From positions 1,050,001 through 1,114,000 of the forward strand of contig NC_088338.1 of assembly GCF_036884655.1 (NCBI RefSeq): a DNA stretch of 64,000 nucleotides, written 5' to 3'. The notes under the pieces are model-generated. The model was not told the DNA's origin and did not search any database. It saw only the letters and a list, made by a program, of their open reading frames with translations. The first letter of the stretch is position 1, and the number at the start of each line of letters is the position of its first letter. This DNA is from Musa acuminata AAA Group (lineage: Eukaryota; Streptophyta; Magnoliopsida; Zingiberales; Musaceae). Positions 63,201 through 64,000 of the stretch are shown one piece after another. A program made the translations under genes and the position numbers.

Positions 63201-64000
63201 AAATCTGTGCTTTCTGAATGCAACATTGCAAGGTCTGCTTTCTTGTTCACCATTTGTTCAGCTTTTGCAGGATCTAAGGAATCAAACTATTCCTAAGGTG
63301 ACTAATCATTTGGAGAACTAACTCATATACTAGTTTTTTTTTTCATTTTTATATTTTTCTATTGCTTTTCTCTGAATATTCCTTTTAAATTGCAGAGTGG
63401 CTACCAGACATTGCATGCGTTTGTTAATTTTATATCTGAATTTGATATGCCTGGTGATTCAAGCACCAAGGATACTGGAAAGAGAGTTCTTGAGACTGGG
63501 AAGCCTTTTAGTCCAATTATGTTTGATGCTGTTTTAAAATGTTTTACTCCTGACTTGCCAATTGGAATATTGGGAAGGCCAAGGTGTGTGCTTTTCTTGA
63601 ACTATCTGATTTTGTTTAATTATATGGAGATTACATTTGTGTTTCAGTGTTGACGCCGAACCCAAGTTCTTAATAACTTTTTGCTGAACATGAAATGTTG
63701 TCAAATTTTGAAGCCTCTTGTAGGATTAATTTTGTTGATCTTTGACATTAAACTATCTTAGTTAGCAATTTTTTCATTGAAGATGAAATATTGAAGTATG
63801 TTGGAGTCTCTTGTAGGATGAAACACTTTGTTAATCTTTGGTATTAATCCATCTTAGGTTTAAGATTTTGTGTTTTTAATATTTACTACTGAAAGGTATC
63901 CTAAAAGGACCCCTAGTTTAATCAATCTATATTGGAAGACATTTGCCATGTTGGTCTTTTTAATTACACCAATGATGTTAAGAGGTGCTTGGGCGCTCGC
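60212..64000 (+). CDS. UBP24: Ubiquitin carboxyl-terminal hydrolase 24-like, 5' part
   Basis: Three exons are in the window: 60212-60226 (five codons, MSDQQ), 62644-63297 and 63396-63583, all in frame, giving 285 residues before the gene runs off the right edge inside intron 3. The N-terminal 180 residues are Ser/Thr-rich and probably disordered. They include FGSF (9-12) and FGSL (39-42). The USP catalytic domain starts at about 184 with the Cys box GLINSGNLCFLNATLQ; the nucleophile is Cys 194. GNLC in place of the usual GNTC is typical of the UBP24/USP10 branch. The region after it (SPIMFDAVLKCFTPD) also fits UBP24. The enzyme removes ubiquitin from substrates; Arabidopsis UBP24 is linked to abscisic acid signalling. 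The catalytic His and Asp lie beyond the window. Intron 1 (2.4 kb) holds an ATGTATAT microsatellite and retroelement-like debris. Confidence 0.93.
60660..61600. other. Retroelement-like debris in UBP24 intron 1
   Basis: TACATGGTATTGGAGAAGG near 60803 loosely resembles the TGGTATCAGAGC primer-binding region of plant retroelements. The following purine-rich DNA and a TTATATAGG-type TATA near 61218 could be LTR remains. The reverse complement of 61500-61560 (AAGGCTCCCCACTGAGGC, GGTTAATCTACATAG) resembles the body of tRNA-derived plant SINEs. All three are weak resemblances. Confidence 0.25.
62205..62285. repeat. ATGTATAT / TACATATG microsatellite
   Basis: Degenerate TATATGTA, TATGTACATACGCATG and TATGTATATG units over about 80 bp, about 360 bp before UBP24 exon 2. 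Confidence 0.85.
63970..64000. mobile_element. Left end of a second hAT-like element, cut by the window
   Basis: CAATGATGTTAAGAGGTGCT followed by TGGGCGCTCGC matches the left end at 33025 (CAGTGATTATAATAGGCGCT, then CGGGCGCTCGC) in 25 of 31 positions. It lies in UBP24 intron 3. If it is the same family, the 8 bases before it (AATTACAC, 63962-63969) should recur after its right end. Confidence 0.7.

Overview
The window is nuclear DNA from a flowering plant. Genes are split by GT-AG introns, introns and spacers are AT-rich, transposon remnants are common, and every recognisable product is a plant protein. The mix of decayed repeats, including a GGTAC/ACCGG-rich dispersed family and GGCGCT-ended hAT-like elements, would fit a monocot such as the banana order, but I cannot prove the species from sequence alone.

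Six protein-coding genes can be rebuilt exon by exon with reading frames that close. (1) 2099-7569, minus: a 514-residue DUF7036-type single-pass membrane protein with a His/Pro-rich tail. (2) 10948-15267, plus: a nascent polypeptide-associated complex alpha subunit (200 aa). (3) 16768-20179, plus: a 107-residue coiled-coil protein that I do not recognise. (4) 23715-49930, plus: a mitochondrial RecA recombinase (about 410 aa) spread over 26 kb. (5) 51209-56525, minus: a purple-acid-phosphatase-like metallophosphoesterase of the PAP16 type (384 aa). (6) 60212 to beyond the window end, plus: the first three exons of a UBP24/USP10-type ubiquitin hydrolase.

Most of the remaining sequence is intron or intergenic DNA shaped by transposons and local duplications. 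The RecA introns hold most of it: a solo LTR with a perfect 5-bp target duplication (39400-39793), a 981-bp hAT-like element with an 8-bp target duplication (33025-34005), a LINE 3' end (27390-27845), many GGTAC-rich elements, an inverted pair of LTR-like arms (41515-43400) and two decayed tandem duplications. A foldback element with long inverted arms lies between genes 3 and 4. A degenerate 60-75 bp minisatellite lies between genes 5 and 6. A second hAT-like copy begins at the last 31 bases.

The genes are ordinary housekeeping loci and do not form a pathway. The one notable arrangement is the convergent RecA-PAP16 pair, which matches neighbouring Arabidopsis locus numbers (At3g10140, At3g10150) and so suggests deep microsynteny. 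I found no CRISPR array, tRNA, rRNA or clearly new multi-gene system.
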